64,000 nt of DNA from NCBI GenBank assembly GCA_958415625.1, contig CATYZI010000011.1:1-64000 (forward strand). The letters run 5' to 3'. The notes under the pieces are model-generated. The model was given only the letters and a program-made list of their open reading frames with translations. It was not told where the DNA came from and did not search any database. The stretch comes from an uncultured Collinsella sp. Lineage in GTDB: Bacteria; Actinomycetota; Coriobacteriia; Coriobacteriales; Coriobacteriaceae. The position numbers and the translations under genes were made by a program. Below are positions 1 through 9,212 of the stretch, one piece after another. Position 1 is the stretch's first letter; each line of letters begins with the position of its first letter.

Positions 1-130
1 CTTATAGGAAATATCTAAAAATATGGAATTTAGTCTATTTTAACAAAAAAGTTAATGAAAAATGGATTGCATTCCATAAATATCCGAGGCGGCAGCTTTG
101 GCTATGTGGGGGAGGGGTGCGTGGGTCAGC
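1..130. other. AT-rich intergenic edge
   Basis: Short A+T-rich stretch at the window edge, before the first terminator. I see no convincing gene, RNA or promoter; it may belong to the intergenic region of a gene outside the window. Confidence 0.4.
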
Positions 131-172
131 AAAAAACGCCGCAGCGGGCCTGTTTCCGTTGCGGCGTTTTTT
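131..172 (-). terminator. Rho-independent terminator after lacI-type gene
   Basis: Thirteen-base perfect arms (AAAAAACGCCGCA and TGCGGCGTTTTTT) flank a 16-base loop. The A-run and T-run at the two ends let it act on either strand. It lies directly after the stop codon of the LacI-family gene. Confidence 0.85.
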
Positions 173-173
173 G

Positions 174-1307
174 TTACAAGTAGGCGCCCAGGTTGATGTC
201 GGTTGTCGGGACCATGGGTTGGCCCGTCGGGTGCGGCTTGGCATTTTGGGTACTTACGCGCTCGAGCAAGAAGGGACGCACGAGCTCCTGACGGTTAATG
301 CCCTCGCTGGCCGTGACCGTGGTGACGGTGCGCGCGGCGGAGCCGATGCGGACTCGTTTGGTCTTGGCGGCAGGTTTATCCTCGATTTGTTCCATGAGCA
401 ATTGAACGCCCTTGCGGCCAATCTCGTAGCCTGGGGGTGCTACCGTGGTGAGCGGGACCGCCCCGCTCCAAGCGAGTGGGTTGCCGTCGCATCCGGCCAC
501 GCGAACCTGCTCGGGGACGGAGATGCCTTTGTCGGTCAGCGCCGAGATAACGCCCGAGGCCAATACGTCGGTCAGGCCGACCACGAAGTCGGGGCGCTCG
601 TCAGCAGGGCGCTCGGCGATCTGGGCACCGATGCCGTAGCCGTCGGCAGCGGTATTCCATTCGCCGGCGTCGATGACTTCGATCTTGATATCGGGGTGCA
701 GGGCAAGGGCCTTGTGAATGCCAAGCACGCGTAGGGTGAGCTGCATAAATGCTGCTCGACCTACAACGACAATATGGCGTGCGCCGCGGGCGATGGCGAG
801 CTCGGCGATGATGCGACCTTGGGCTTCGTTATCGGCAGCCACGTAGTAGCCGGGCTCGGAACAGCGGATGTCCAGATGGACGATGGGGACGGGAATCTTG
901 GTCATGGCGGGGTGCCAATCGGGGGACGCCATGGGCTGAACCATGACGCCGGACATCTGCGTGCCCATAAAATAGCGCAGGTAATGATCCTCGAGAATGT
1001 CGTCGTTATCGGCATTGGCGATGAGCAAGTCATAGCCGTGCTTGCGTGCCTCGTTGTGGGCACCGCTGGCAATCTGGAGCGAAAAGCCGTGGTCGAGACG
1101 GGGGAGGACCAGGCCAAAGGACTTGGTGGCGCCGCCTGCGAGCTGACGGGCGCTTTGGTTGGGCAGGTAGCCAAGGCGATTAATGGTCTCGTTGATGAGC
1201 TTAAGGGTTTCGGGGCGCAACTTTTCGGGGTGGTTGAGCGCGTTGGATACCGTGCCCAGCGAGACCCCTGCCTCGCGCGCGACATCGCTGATTTTCACCT
1301 TTGCCAT
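174..1307 (-). CDS. LacI/GalR-family transcriptional regulator
   Basis: A 377-residue DNA-binding regulator, probably responding to a sugar or sugar phosphate. The N-terminal helix-turn-helix is typical: KISDVAREAGVSLGTVSNAL followed by the hinge-helix region NQSARQLAGG. The rest is a periplasmic-binding-protein-like sensor domain with the expected pattern (LVLPRLDHGFSLQIASG near the start, VAGCDGNPLAWSGAVPLTTV near the end). The open frame extends 15 codons further upstream, but the ATG at 1307 starts with MAKVKISDVA, the usual family start. No sugar operon lies beside it on this strand, so its regulon is outside the window or unlinked. The effector cannot be told from sequence. Confidence 0.92.
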   Translation of the reverse strand: MAKVKISDVAREAGVSLGTVSNALNHPEKLRPETLKLINETINRLGYLPNQSARQLAGGATKSFGLVLPRLDHGFSLQIASGAHNEARKHGYDLLIANADNDDILEDHYLRYFMGTQMSGVMVQPMASPDWHPAMTKIPVPIVHLDIRCSEPGYYVAADNEAQGRIIAELAIARGARHIVVVGRAAFMQLTLRVLGIHKALALHPDIKIEVIDAGEWNTAADGYGIGAQIAERPADERPDFVVGLTDVLASGVISALTDKGISVPEQVRVAGCDGNPLAWSGAVPLTTVAPPGYEIGRKGVQLLMEQIEDKPAAKTKRVRIGSAARTVTTVTASEGINRQELVRPFLLERVSTQNAKPHPTGQPMVPTTDINLGAYL

Positions 1308-1342
1308 AGCGGCCCCTTTGATGCGTTTCAAGTACAAGCCAG

Positions 1343-1373
1343 ATTGTAGCATCGCCCGCCCCTAGGGTGTCAA
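1343..1373 (-). promoter_or_regulatory. Probable promoter of lacI-type gene
   Basis: On the minus strand a consensus -35 box TTGACA (1368-1373) and a -10 box TACAAT (1343-1348) are separated by 19 bases, somewhat long. The start codon is about 35 bases downstream. Confidence 0.5.
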
Positions 1374-1412
1374 AACCTGCCAATTAGGGACAGGTTTATT
1401 TTGGCAGGTTTT
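1372..1412. repeat. 12-bp perfect inverted repeat
   Basis: AAAACCTGCCAA (1372-1383) and TTGGCAGGTTTT (1401-1412) form perfect arms around an AT-rich 17-base loop. It is the first of several palindromes between the LacI-type gene and glmS. Confidence 0.7.
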
Positions 1413-1440
1413 ATCTGCGGAAACGCCGTTGCCAGCGCGA

Positions 1441-1472
1441 CCACCACGAAGGGGACAGGCACCTTTGTGGTG
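1441..1472. repeat. CACCAC-family palindromic repeat, copy 1
   Basis: Arms CCACCACGAAGG and CCTTTGTGGTG around GGACAGGCA. The same palindrome, with small changes, recurs at 1660-1712, 3786-3824 and 47390-47428, so it is a dispersed intergenic family rather than a gene-specific hairpin. Confidence 0.75.
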
Positions 1473-1496
1473 ATTTGAGCTGCCCGGGCCTTCAAT

Positions 1497-1634
1497 TGTC
1501 TCGATCTGTAACATCTGGGCGGCAAAACCGGCTCTACCTGTTACAGATCGAGACATAGTGCTGGGGCCGAACCGTAATGTCTCGATCTGTAACACTAAGC
1601 CGGCTTATTGCGGCCCAGATGTTACAGATTGAGA
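1497..1634. repeat. Four-copy TGTCTCGATCTGTAACA repeat cluster
   Basis: TGTCTCGATCTGTAACA at 1497-1513 has its perfect reverse complement at 1539-1555. The same 17-mer recurs at 1578-1594, and a 15-base near match in reverse orientation (TGTTACAGATTGAGA) lies at 1620-1634. This gives two adjacent inverted pairs. Function unknown. Confidence 0.75.
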
Positions 1635-1659
1635 TCTTTCGCCGGGATAGGCCGCCGCG

Positions 1660-1712
1660 CCGGTCCAAACCACCACAAAGGTGCCTGTCCCCATTGTGGT
1701 GGTTTGGACCGG
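1660..1712. repeat. CACCAC-family palindromic repeat, copy 2
   Basis: Nineteen-base perfect arms: CCGGTCCAAACCACCACAA (1660-1678) and TTGTGGTGGTTTGGACCGG (1694-1712). The core matches the other CACCAC-family copies, and the arms are extended by the GGTCC part. Confidence 0.75.
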
Positions 1713-1731
1713 CTGGGCATGTGTGCATCGG

Positions 1732-1755
1732 GTGGTATCTAAGTTGAGATACCAC
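1732..1755. promoter_or_regulatory. 9-bp inverted repeat upstream of glmS
   Basis: GTGGTATCT (1732-1740) and AGATACCAC (1747-1755) form a perfect dyad with a 6-base centre, of operator size. It lies about 110 bases before the glmS start codon. A TACAAT box at 1786-1791 is a possible -10, but no good -35 accompanies it. I see no glmS ribozyme signature in the leader. Confidence 0.4.
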
Positions 1756-1865
1756 TTCTGGTATATCAGCTTGCGGTTGCGTGAGTACAATACTCAAACG
1801 TTATACGTCTCAGCGCCCCCTGTGCGTGGACGTCTTGCAGTCACGCGAACGAAGGGATTTATCCT

Positions 1866-3713
<1,848 letters not shown>

Positions 3714-3736
3714 TTGGTTCCGCCGTTCTAACGACC

Positions 3737-3777
3737 AAGGCCCGGCTCCGCGTCATCAGACGGAGCCGGGCCTTTTT
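3737..3777 (+). terminator. glmS terminator
   Basis: AAGGCCCGGCTCCG (3737-3750) pairs perfectly with CGGAGCCGGGCCTT (3761-3774) across a 10-base loop, and a T-run follows. Confidence 0.9.
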
Positions 3778-3785
3778 GTACGGAG

Positions 3786-3824
3786 AAACCACCACAAAGG
3801 TGCCTGTCCCCTTTGTGGTGGTTT
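3786..3824. repeat. CACCAC-family palindromic repeat, copy 3
   Basis: Fifteen-base perfect arms AAACCACCACAAAGG and CCTTTGTGGTGGTTT around TGCCTGTCC. It sits between the glmS terminator and the convergent GntR-type gene, so it could terminate the latter. Confidence 0.75.
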
Positions 3825-3831
3825 TGGCAGG

Positions 3832-4533
3832 TTAGCGGAGCTTGCTGGTCTCGAAGTACTCGGGGAACTGGTCCAGAACTTCGGTTTGGTTGCGGAACAT
3901 CATGTGCAGGTGCTTGCTCACCAAAAAGCTCGCCTCGATGGGGTCGCGGCCGGCGATGGCGCGGCGGATTTGCTTGTGCTCGTTAACAATCTCCTGATTG
4001 TCGAGCCTCTGCGTGGCGGCGCGCAGCCAGCGGAAGCGCTCCAGGTCGGCATTGGTCGCCTCGAGCCACGACCACACGGTGCTGCGGCACGCGATGCTAA
4101 AGATCATGCGGTGCATGAGGTTGTCGCTTAAAAAGAAGCCGATGCGATCCTCCTCGGCCATGGCCTTTTCCTGCAGCGCGATGGCGCGGTCGAGCTGCTC
4201 GATGCCGGCCGAGGTGGCACGGGCGCAGCACTCCACAATTACCTGCTTTTCCAGGTGCTCGCGAATGTAGCAGGCACTCTCGGCAAGGGTGAGGTTGATG
4301 GGCGAGACATAGGTGCCACTTTGGGGCACGGTACGCACCAGGCCTTCCTGCGCCAAACGAACCAAAGCCTCGCGCACGGGGGTGCGCCCCATATCTAGGT
4401 CGTCGCAAAGCTGCTTGACGCCTAGCTTTTCGCCCGGCTTGTAGTCCAGGTAGACGATTTTGCGTCGAATGGTGTGGTAGGACTGGTCTTGTAGGCTTGT
4501 TTCTTGCTCGCCGACGTGCATCGATTCTTCCAT
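3832..4533 (-). CDS. GntR-family regulator, FCD (FadR-like) type
   Basis: A 233-residue DNA-binding regulator. The winged-helix part holds GVKQLCDDLDMGRTPVREAL and ends GTYVSP, the GntR hallmark. The C-terminal helical FCD ligand domain keeps the acidic residue and histidines that usually bind metal (DNLMHRM, VNEHKQI, SKHLHMM). The start is a choice: ATG at 4533 has GAGG four bases upstream, while an in-frame ATG at 4563 would add ten residues but has no visible ribosome site. The gene is divergent from a YeiH-type transporter, and a 17-bp perfect palindrome lies between them, so it probably controls that transporter and itself. Ligand unknown. Confidence 0.9.
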   Translation of the reverse strand: MEESMHVGEQETSLQDQSYHTIRRKIVYLDYKPGEKLGVKQLCDDLDMGRTPVREALVRLAQEGLVRTVPQSGTYVSPINLTLAESACYIREHLEKQVIVECCARATSAGIEQLDRAIALQEKAMAEEDRIGFFLSDNLMHRMIFSIACRSTVWSWLEATNADLERFRWLRAATQRLDNQEIVNEHKQIRRAIAGRDPIEASFLVSKHLHMMFRNQTEVLDQFPEYFETSKLR

Positions 4534-4604
4534 AGTGCCTCGCAACCGTTCTATCAAACTCATATGTCAGTTGTTTATTATGCCGCGAATCAGCTCTTCG
4601 TGGT

Positions 4605-4621
4605 GGGTAATTCAATTACCC
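4605..4621. promoter_or_regulatory. Candidate GntR operator
   Basis: GGGTAATTCAATTACCC is a perfect 8+1+8 palindrome in the divergent intergenic region. GntR/FCD proteins bind short palindromes of this kind, commonly with GT...AC halves. Assignment to the adjacent regulator is inference. Confidence 0.55.
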
Positions 4622-4705
4622 GATGGAAGCTTTTGCAGCGCTGTGCCCCGCTCGTTGTCGTATCATGAACCGTCGCAAAAAACAGACCGAAAGAAGGAAT
4701 CCCAT

Positions 4706-5740
4706 ATGCAACTGGCTAATGCCGCGCGCGAGCGCTGGAAAGGCGTCTTGTTCTGCCTGATCATCGCCATTCCCGCGACGTTGCTCGGCAAACAAATTGA
4801 AGTGGTCGGCGGTCCGGTGTTTGCCATCCTCTTTGGCATGGTCCTGGCGCTCGTCTTTCCCAAGAATCGTCGCGAACAGCTCGCCGCCGGCGTTACCTAT
4901 ACGTCCAAAAAAGTCTTGCAGTACGCGGTTATCCTGCTTGGCTTTGGCATGAACCTCTCCCAGATTCTGTCCAAGGGCGCCCAGTCGCTGCCGATTATCG
5001 TGGCGACGATCTCGACCTCTCTTGTCATCGCCTTTGTGCTCTGCCGCGTCATGAACGTGCCGGGTAAGATCGCGACGCTTGTGGGTGTGGGTTCGTCGAT
5101 TTGCGGCGGTTCTGCCATCGCCGCGACCGCACCCGTCATCGATGCCGACGATCGTGAGATTGCCCAGGCCATTTCGGTCATCTTCCTGTTTAACGTTATC
5201 GCGGCGCTCGTGTTTCCAACGCTCGGCGGTATGCTCGGGCTGACCAACGAGGGCTTTGGGCTGTTTGCCGGCACCGCCATCAACGACACCTCGTCCGTAA
5301 CGGCTGCGGCGAGCGCTTGGGACAGCATGCATCCCGGCGCCAACGTGCTCGAGAGCGCCACGGTGGTCAAGCTCACCAGGACGTTGGCCATTATCCCCAT
5401 CACGTTGGTCCTTGCGTGCTGGCAGATGCATCTGGCGTGCAAGGCCGGGGGCGACGCCAAAAGCACGTTCTCGTTGAAACGCGCGTTTCCCATGTTTGTG
5501 CTGTTCTTTGTGCTGGCGAGCGTAATCACCACGGTGCTTCAGCTTCCTGTGTCCATCACGGCGCCCATCAAGGAGCTGTCGAAGTTCTTTATCGTGATGG
5601 CCATGGCGGCTGTTGGCTTTAATACCGATATCGTCGAGCTGGTTAAAAAGGGCGGCAAACCCATTGCGTTGGGCTTTTGCTGCTGGATTGGCATTGCGTG
5701 CATGAGCTTGGGAATGCAGCATGTGTTGGGAATCTGGTAG
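4706..5740 (+). CDS. YeiH-family (UPF0324) putative sulfate exporter
   Basis: A 344-residue integral membrane protein with about ten hydrophobic segments, matching the YeiH/UPF0324 family in length and in motifs such as GVGSSICGGSAIAA, FAGTAINDTSSVTA and VVKLTRTLAIIP. Family members are annotated as putative sulfate or small-anion exporters; the real substrate is not established. The ATG at 4706 follows AAGAAGGAA at 4691-4699. Its divergent GntR neighbour and the palindrome between them suggest inducible control. Confidence 0.88.
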   Translation: MQLANAARERWKGVLFCLIIAIPATLLGKQIEVVGGPVFAILFGMVLALVFPKNRREQLAAGVTYTSKKVLQYAVILLGFGMNLSQILSKGAQSLPIIVATISTSLVIAFVLCRVMNVPGKIATLVGVGSSICGGSAIAATAPVIDADDREIAQAISVIFLFNVIAALVFPTLGGMLGLTNEGFGLFAGTAINDTSSVTAAASAWDSMHPGANVLESATVVKLTRTLAIIPITLVLACWQMHLACKAGGDAKSTFSLKRAFPMFVLFFVLASVITTVLQLPVSITAPIKELSKFFIVMAMAAVGFNTDIVELVKKGGKPIALGFCCWIGIACMSLGMQHVLGIW

Positions 5741-5792
5741 GCAAGGCAGCCGATATGCGTGCTGCGTGCTGGCGTCGCAAGTCCGCGGTGGA

Positions 5793-5857
5793 GCGATAGG
5801 AGCTCTTGCGGGTATGGCTTGTCCGCAGGTTTATAGGTCCCGAAGAGCTCTTATCGC
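5793..5857 (+). other. Long imperfect hairpin after yeiH-type gene
   Basis: GCGATAGGAGCTCTT (5793-5807) pairs with AAGAGCTCTTATCGC (5843-5857) with only one G-T wobble, around a 35-base loop. No T-run follows, so it is not a standard terminator. It may be a leader element for the regulator gene starting at 6007 or an RNA-stability element. Confidence 0.45.
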
Positions 5858-6006
5858 CCCGCCAGGATGGCGATGCGGGGCAACTCATATACTCGCAGGA
5901 CGGCGCCTTCTGCCCTATAGTGTTTGGTGAGCAATATCGTTCAATTTTGAAACACTCGGTCGTGCGACCGTCGGCGGTTGCACGTCGCCGCGGACAGGGG
6001 CAAATC

Positions 6007-7224
6007 ATGAATAGCGATGCCAAGCTGAACATCTTGACCGAGGCCCTGGCTGCTGCCGGGGCCTCGGCATTGGCAATCGATGCGCGTGGGGACGTCGTGA
6101 TTTCGACCATGAATGACGCGGCGCTTGAGCGGGATGTGGCGGCTTTTGTCGCTGAGCGCCTCGACCGTATAGGAGACGGCGCGCGTCTGGTTATGGGGCG
6201 CGCGGGTACGCGCCTGAGCCTGACCGTTCGCCCCACCGACAAAGAGGGTGGGGGCCTTTGGGTCGTCGTGGTCCGCGAGGTGCGCGGCGCCGCGGCACAT
6301 GCGGGCATCGAGTGGCTCAACGCCGGCGAAGTTGAGGCCCGCTACGAATCGAGCGCGTACGGCATCGTTGAGGGGACGGCCTCGGTAGCTGCGCCGGTCG
6401 CCGAGAGCTACGCGCGCGGTGTGCCCCTTATGCTCGAGGGCGAGCTGGGAGCGGGTCAGATCGAGATCGCCAAGCGCCTCTATCTGGACGGTCCTTTTGC
6501 CGATCAACCCTTTGTTGCCGTTGCGCTCGATGAGCTTACCGATCGCGGTTGGCGCCACGTGCTCAAAAGCGCCGAATCGCCGTTGTTCCAAACGGGGCTG
6601 ACACTTTGCATTGCGGGCTGGAATGCGGTTGGCTCCCAGCGCCTTCGCGAGCTCGTTTCCACGATGGCCGACACCGCGTTGGCGACGCGCTGCCATGTGG
6701 TGCTGACGGCGAATGACATGCCGGGCGGCAGCGAAAGTGATCAAGCCGCCTTTGTGACCGAGCGCTTCGCCTGTGCGGTGAGCGTGGCGCCGGCAATCGT
6801 CGAGCAGGGAGCCGCGTCGACGAAGGTTGCGCGCTATTTGGAATATCTCGCTGGTGCATTTGGGACGGCAGCGCCCACGCTGTCTGCCGCGGCGACGAAG
6901 GCGCTCGATGCTTACCGCTGGCCGCGCAACTATCTGCAGCTCCGCGAGGTCTCGGAACGACTGTATATATTGGTGGGGACGGGCACGGTGGATCGCGCTG
7001 TGGCGGAGGAAGTGCTAGCCCAAGAGGACGTGATTAAGACCGCAACCTTTGGCGCCCCGACACTCGAAAGCGACCTGTATATCCTGCGACCGCTGATCGA
7101 TACCGAGCGAGATATCGCGCATCTGGTTGTAGACCATCTCCATGGCAACCGAACCCGTGCGGCGGAGGTGCTGGGCATAAGCCGAACAACGCTGTGGCGC
7201 TTGCTGAAGGACGATGACCGTTGA
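6007..7224 (+). CDS. NtrC-like regulator with degenerate AAA+ domain
   Basis: A 405-residue protein with the outline of a sigma54-type activator: an N-terminal sensor-like region of about 115 residues, an AAA+-like centre and a Fis-type C-terminal helix-turn-helix (NRTRAAEVLGISRTTLWRLL). The motor looks broken. The Walker A position reads EGELGAGQ (about residues 144-151), with Gln where the catalytic Lys should be, and I see no GAFTGA loop and no Walker B DE pair. It probably binds DNA without working as a sigma54 activator. The ATG at 6007 follows an AGGGG site; the open frame extends about 67 codons upstream without a better site. No obvious partner gene is adjacent. Confidence 0.7.
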   Translation: MNSDAKLNILTEALAAAGASALAIDARGDVVISTMNDAALERDVAAFVAERLDRIGDGARLVMGRAGTRLSLTVRPTDKEGGGLWVVVVREVRGAAAHAGIEWLNAGEVEARYESSAYGIVEGTASVAAPVAESYARGVPLMLEGELGAGQIEIAKRLYLDGPFADQPFVAVALDELTDRGWRHVLKSAESPLFQTGLTLCIAGWNAVGSQRLRELVSTMADTALATRCHVVLTANDMPGGSESDQAAFVTERFACAVSVAPAIVEQGAASTKVARYLEYLAGAFGTAAPTLSAAATKALDAYRWPRNYLQLREVSERLYILVGTGTVDRAVAEEVLAQEDVIKTATFGAPTLESDLYILRPLIDTERDIAHLVVDHLHGNRTRAAEVLGISRTTLWRLLKDDDR

Positions 7225-7308
7225 GCGAGGCGCCCGTGACCGCGCGCGACGCGTGTGCTACAGTCCAAAGCGTTATTGTTTCGATTTGGTTACGGCGTGC
7301 GGGGGCGT

Positions 7309-7884
7309 ATGGCTGAGACTACAAAACCGAGCCGCAGAAGGCGGAGTGCCGCGCCGGTCAACCGACGCACAACATCGGTGACGTGGGGCAAACACGCCTC
7401 GGGGTTTGATGGCTCGTTCAAGCGCACTAAATACGGCTATCCTTCGGCAAGCGCCCGCTTGGCCATGCGGGCAGAGTCCTCGTTGTGGGGCCGCAAACGC
7501 GTGGTGGGCTCAAAGCTCAAGCACGACGGCACGCTCGGTTACATCAGCCGCGGGGCGGCTCGTCGCAGCGGACTCAATCCGGCTGGTTGGCATCGTTATG
7601 TGCCGATCGCGGTCGTCGTTGCAGTGATCGTCATCGCACTCGCTGCGCTTGGCTACGCCGGCGGCGGTGCCAACTTGGACGCGATGTTTAAATCGCCCGA
7701 GCTCGCGCATGCAGGCACAGAAATTGTCGAGGGCGCTCAGACCCAGACGGGCGTCGCGCCCCAGCGCGGTATCGTTGCGGCGGCCTCCACCATCGCCGAC
7801 GCTCAAAAGGACGAGGGCGAACAGGGCGACGGCGCCGAAACGACCCACACGAACGAAACGACGACAACTCCATCGGCAAGATAA
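7309..7884 (+). CDS. Single-pass membrane protein, unknown function
   Basis: I do not recognise this 191-residue protein. The first 100 residues are very basic (KPSRRRRSAAPVNRR near the start) and should lie in the cytoplasm. One hydrophobic helix follows (VPIAVVVAVIVIALAALGYA, about residues 100-120). The outer part is low-complexity, acidic and Thr-rich. ATG 7309 follows a G-rich site. A bidirectional hairpin lies between it and the convergent nitroreductase gene. Confidence 0.65.
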   Translation: MAETTKPSRRRRSAAPVNRRTTSVTWGKHASGFDGSFKRTKYGYPSASARLAMRAESSLWGRKRVVGSKLKHDGTLGYISRGAARRSGLNPAGWHRYVPIAVVVAVIVIALAALGYAGGGANLDAMFKSPELAHAGTEIVEGAQTQTGVAPQRGIVAAASTIADAQKDEGEQGDGAETTHTNETTTTPSAR

Positions 7885-7896
7885 GTTGCGAGCGGG

Positions 7897-7920
7897 TCCG
7901 CCGTTCGTTAGAACGGCGGA
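7897..7920. terminator. Bidirectional terminator hairpin
   Basis: TCCGCCGTTC and GAACGGCGGA are perfect 10-base arms around GTTA, between two convergent genes. The T-run is weak on both strands. Confidence 0.65.
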
Positions 7921-7925
7921 ACTAA

Positions 7926-8447
7926 TTACTTCACGTACACCACGTTGTTGCGGCGCGGCTTTGCCTCGGGTAGCGTGTCCTCGGCATAGCCCAGAATGCA
8001 GTGACCGACGCCGCGTAGGCTTCCGTCGGCGGGCAGACCCCAGCTGGCCAGTAGCTCCAGGCCCTCGGGCGAATCGAAAACCTCGTGGGCGCGATGAATC
8101 CAGCACGAATCAACACCCAGTGCATAGGCGGCGTTGAGCAAGTTGCCCATGGCGAGCGAACCGTCTTCCAGATGCGTGGGCACGCTGCGGTCGACCAGTA
8201 CCACCACAACAGTCTTGGCACCGTAGAAGGGGTCGCCGTTGCTGCCCATGACTTGCGCGTTGAGCTGTGAGAGACGTTCAACGGTCGCGGGGTCGGTGAC
8301 GGCGACAAACGTCACCGGCTGGCGGCCCATGCCGCTCGGTGCATATTGGCCGGCTTCGATAATACGTGCAAGCTTCTCGGCCTCGACGGGACGATCGCTG
8401 TATTTGCGGCAGCTGCGGCGGTGAATGAGCGCTTCGATGGTCTCCAT
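7926..8447 (-). CDS. Nitroreductase-family protein
   Basis: A 173-residue FMN-dependent oxidoreductase of the nitroreductase superfamily, which acts on nitro compounds, quinones or flavins using NAD(P)H. The family start RRSCRKYSDRPV supplies the Arg/Ser phosphate contacts for FMN. APSGMGRQP is the usual second motif, and GVDSCWIHRAHEVF is the C-terminal flavin-binding part. ATG 8447 has AAGGAGA five bases upstream. The physiological substrate is unknown. Confidence 0.9.
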   Translation of the reverse strand: METIEALIHRRSCRKYSDRPVEAEKLARIIEAGQYAPSGMGRQPVTFVAVTDPATVERLSQLNAQVMGSNGDPFYGAKTVVVVLVDRSVPTHLEDGSLAMGNLLNAAYALGVDSCWIHRAHEVFDSPEGLELLASWGLPADGSLRGVGHCILGYAEDTLPEAKPRRNNVVYVK

Positions 8448-8741
8448 GGTGTCTCCTTGCGGTGGCGTTGCAGATGCCCCGTTCATACCCGTCGGGCTCA
8501 AACGATAGACGGTCAATTGCCCGGCCAAAAGGATAGATTCCAATTGGGAAAGTAGGTTTGCATAAAAGTACCTTCAGAATGTGACAAACAAATGGGATGG
8601 TTAAACGTTTTATCCCGTCTACCCTGCGGTTTTTTACCACTTGCCTAAATGACGAACGCATAACCTCTGATAAAGGTTTTACTAAAGGAGTACCAGCGTT
8701 TATCAATGCGCCGTGGTGGCGCCGGGCCAGGAGGTAACATC

Positions 8742-9032
8742 ATGTTCCAGGCTGGAGATGTCGTCGAGACCGACTTCGAAGGATTTCTGAAGCTGCTGCG
8801 TTCCAAGACGCGCGCTTTTGTGACGATTGACGATCACGAGTACTACATCACGCACACCGATGGCTATTGGCGTGTTCAGGATTGCGAGGCCCTCAACGAC
8901 AAGGGCCACTTTACTGACTGCTCCGAGCTGGTCAACACGGTCTGCGAGGTCGTCGAGCTGCCGTGGATTGCCGGCAAGAGCCTGCATGACAGCTTCTCGG
9001 GCGCTACGGTCTATGAGGCCGTCGCCGCCTAA
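8742..9032 (+). CDS. Small conserved-type protein, unknown function
   Basis: A 96-residue soluble, acidic protein that I do not recognise. It has no signal peptide or membrane segment, and features such as AFVTIDDHEYYITHTDGYWRV suggest a small beta-rich fold. An ideal AGGAGG sits seven bases before ATG 8742, so expression is likely strong. It is followed by a clear terminator and appears monocistronic, with about 290 bases upstream to the divergent nitroreductase gene. Confidence 0.75.
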   Translation: MFQAGDVVETDFEGFLKLLRSKTRAFVTIDDHEYYITHTDGYWRVQDCEALNDKGHFTDCSELVNTVCEVVELPWIAGKSLHDSFSGATVYEAVAA

Positions 9033-9059
9033 CAGGCAATAAAACCCGATTTTCACGTG

Positions 9060-9095
9060 ACCGCTGGCGCCGCCCCCGCGCCGGCGGTCTTTTTC
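9060..9095 (+). terminator. Rho-independent terminator
   Basis: ACCGCTGGCGC pairs with GCGCCGGCGGT (one G-T pair), followed by CTTTTTC. Confidence 0.85.
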
Positions 9096-9137
9096 TGCCG
9101 ATAGGCCATAAAAGTGCAGGCATTTGCGGAGAGCCTG

Positions 9138-9166
9138 TTGACGATAGTCAAAACTCGGACTAATCT
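9138..9166 (+). promoter_or_regulatory. Promoter of marR-ABC operon
   Basis: TTGACG (9138-9143) and TAATCT (9161-9166) are separated by exactly 17 bases. The start codon of the MarR gene is about 47 bases downstream. Confidence 0.75.
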
Positions 9167-9194
9167 AGAGATATAAATTGGTCAAAAATCGGAC
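9145..9194 (+). promoter_or_regulatory. Candidate MarR operators, two copies
   Basis: GTCAAAACTCGGAC (9147-9160) recurs as GTCAAAAATCGGAC (9181-9194), a 34-base offset. The first copy lies inside the palindrome TAGTC-N8-GACTA (9145-9162) between the -35 and -10 boxes; the second lies after the transcription start. This layout fits autorepression by the adjacent MarR protein. Confidence 0.6.
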
Positions 9195-9212
9195 AATCGA
9201 ATGGTGGGATAG

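Noticed and set aside
1717..1865. glmS ribozyme in the glmS leader
   Set aside because: No ribozyme core or double pseudoknot pattern visible; the leader holds only a short dyad and a TACAAT box.
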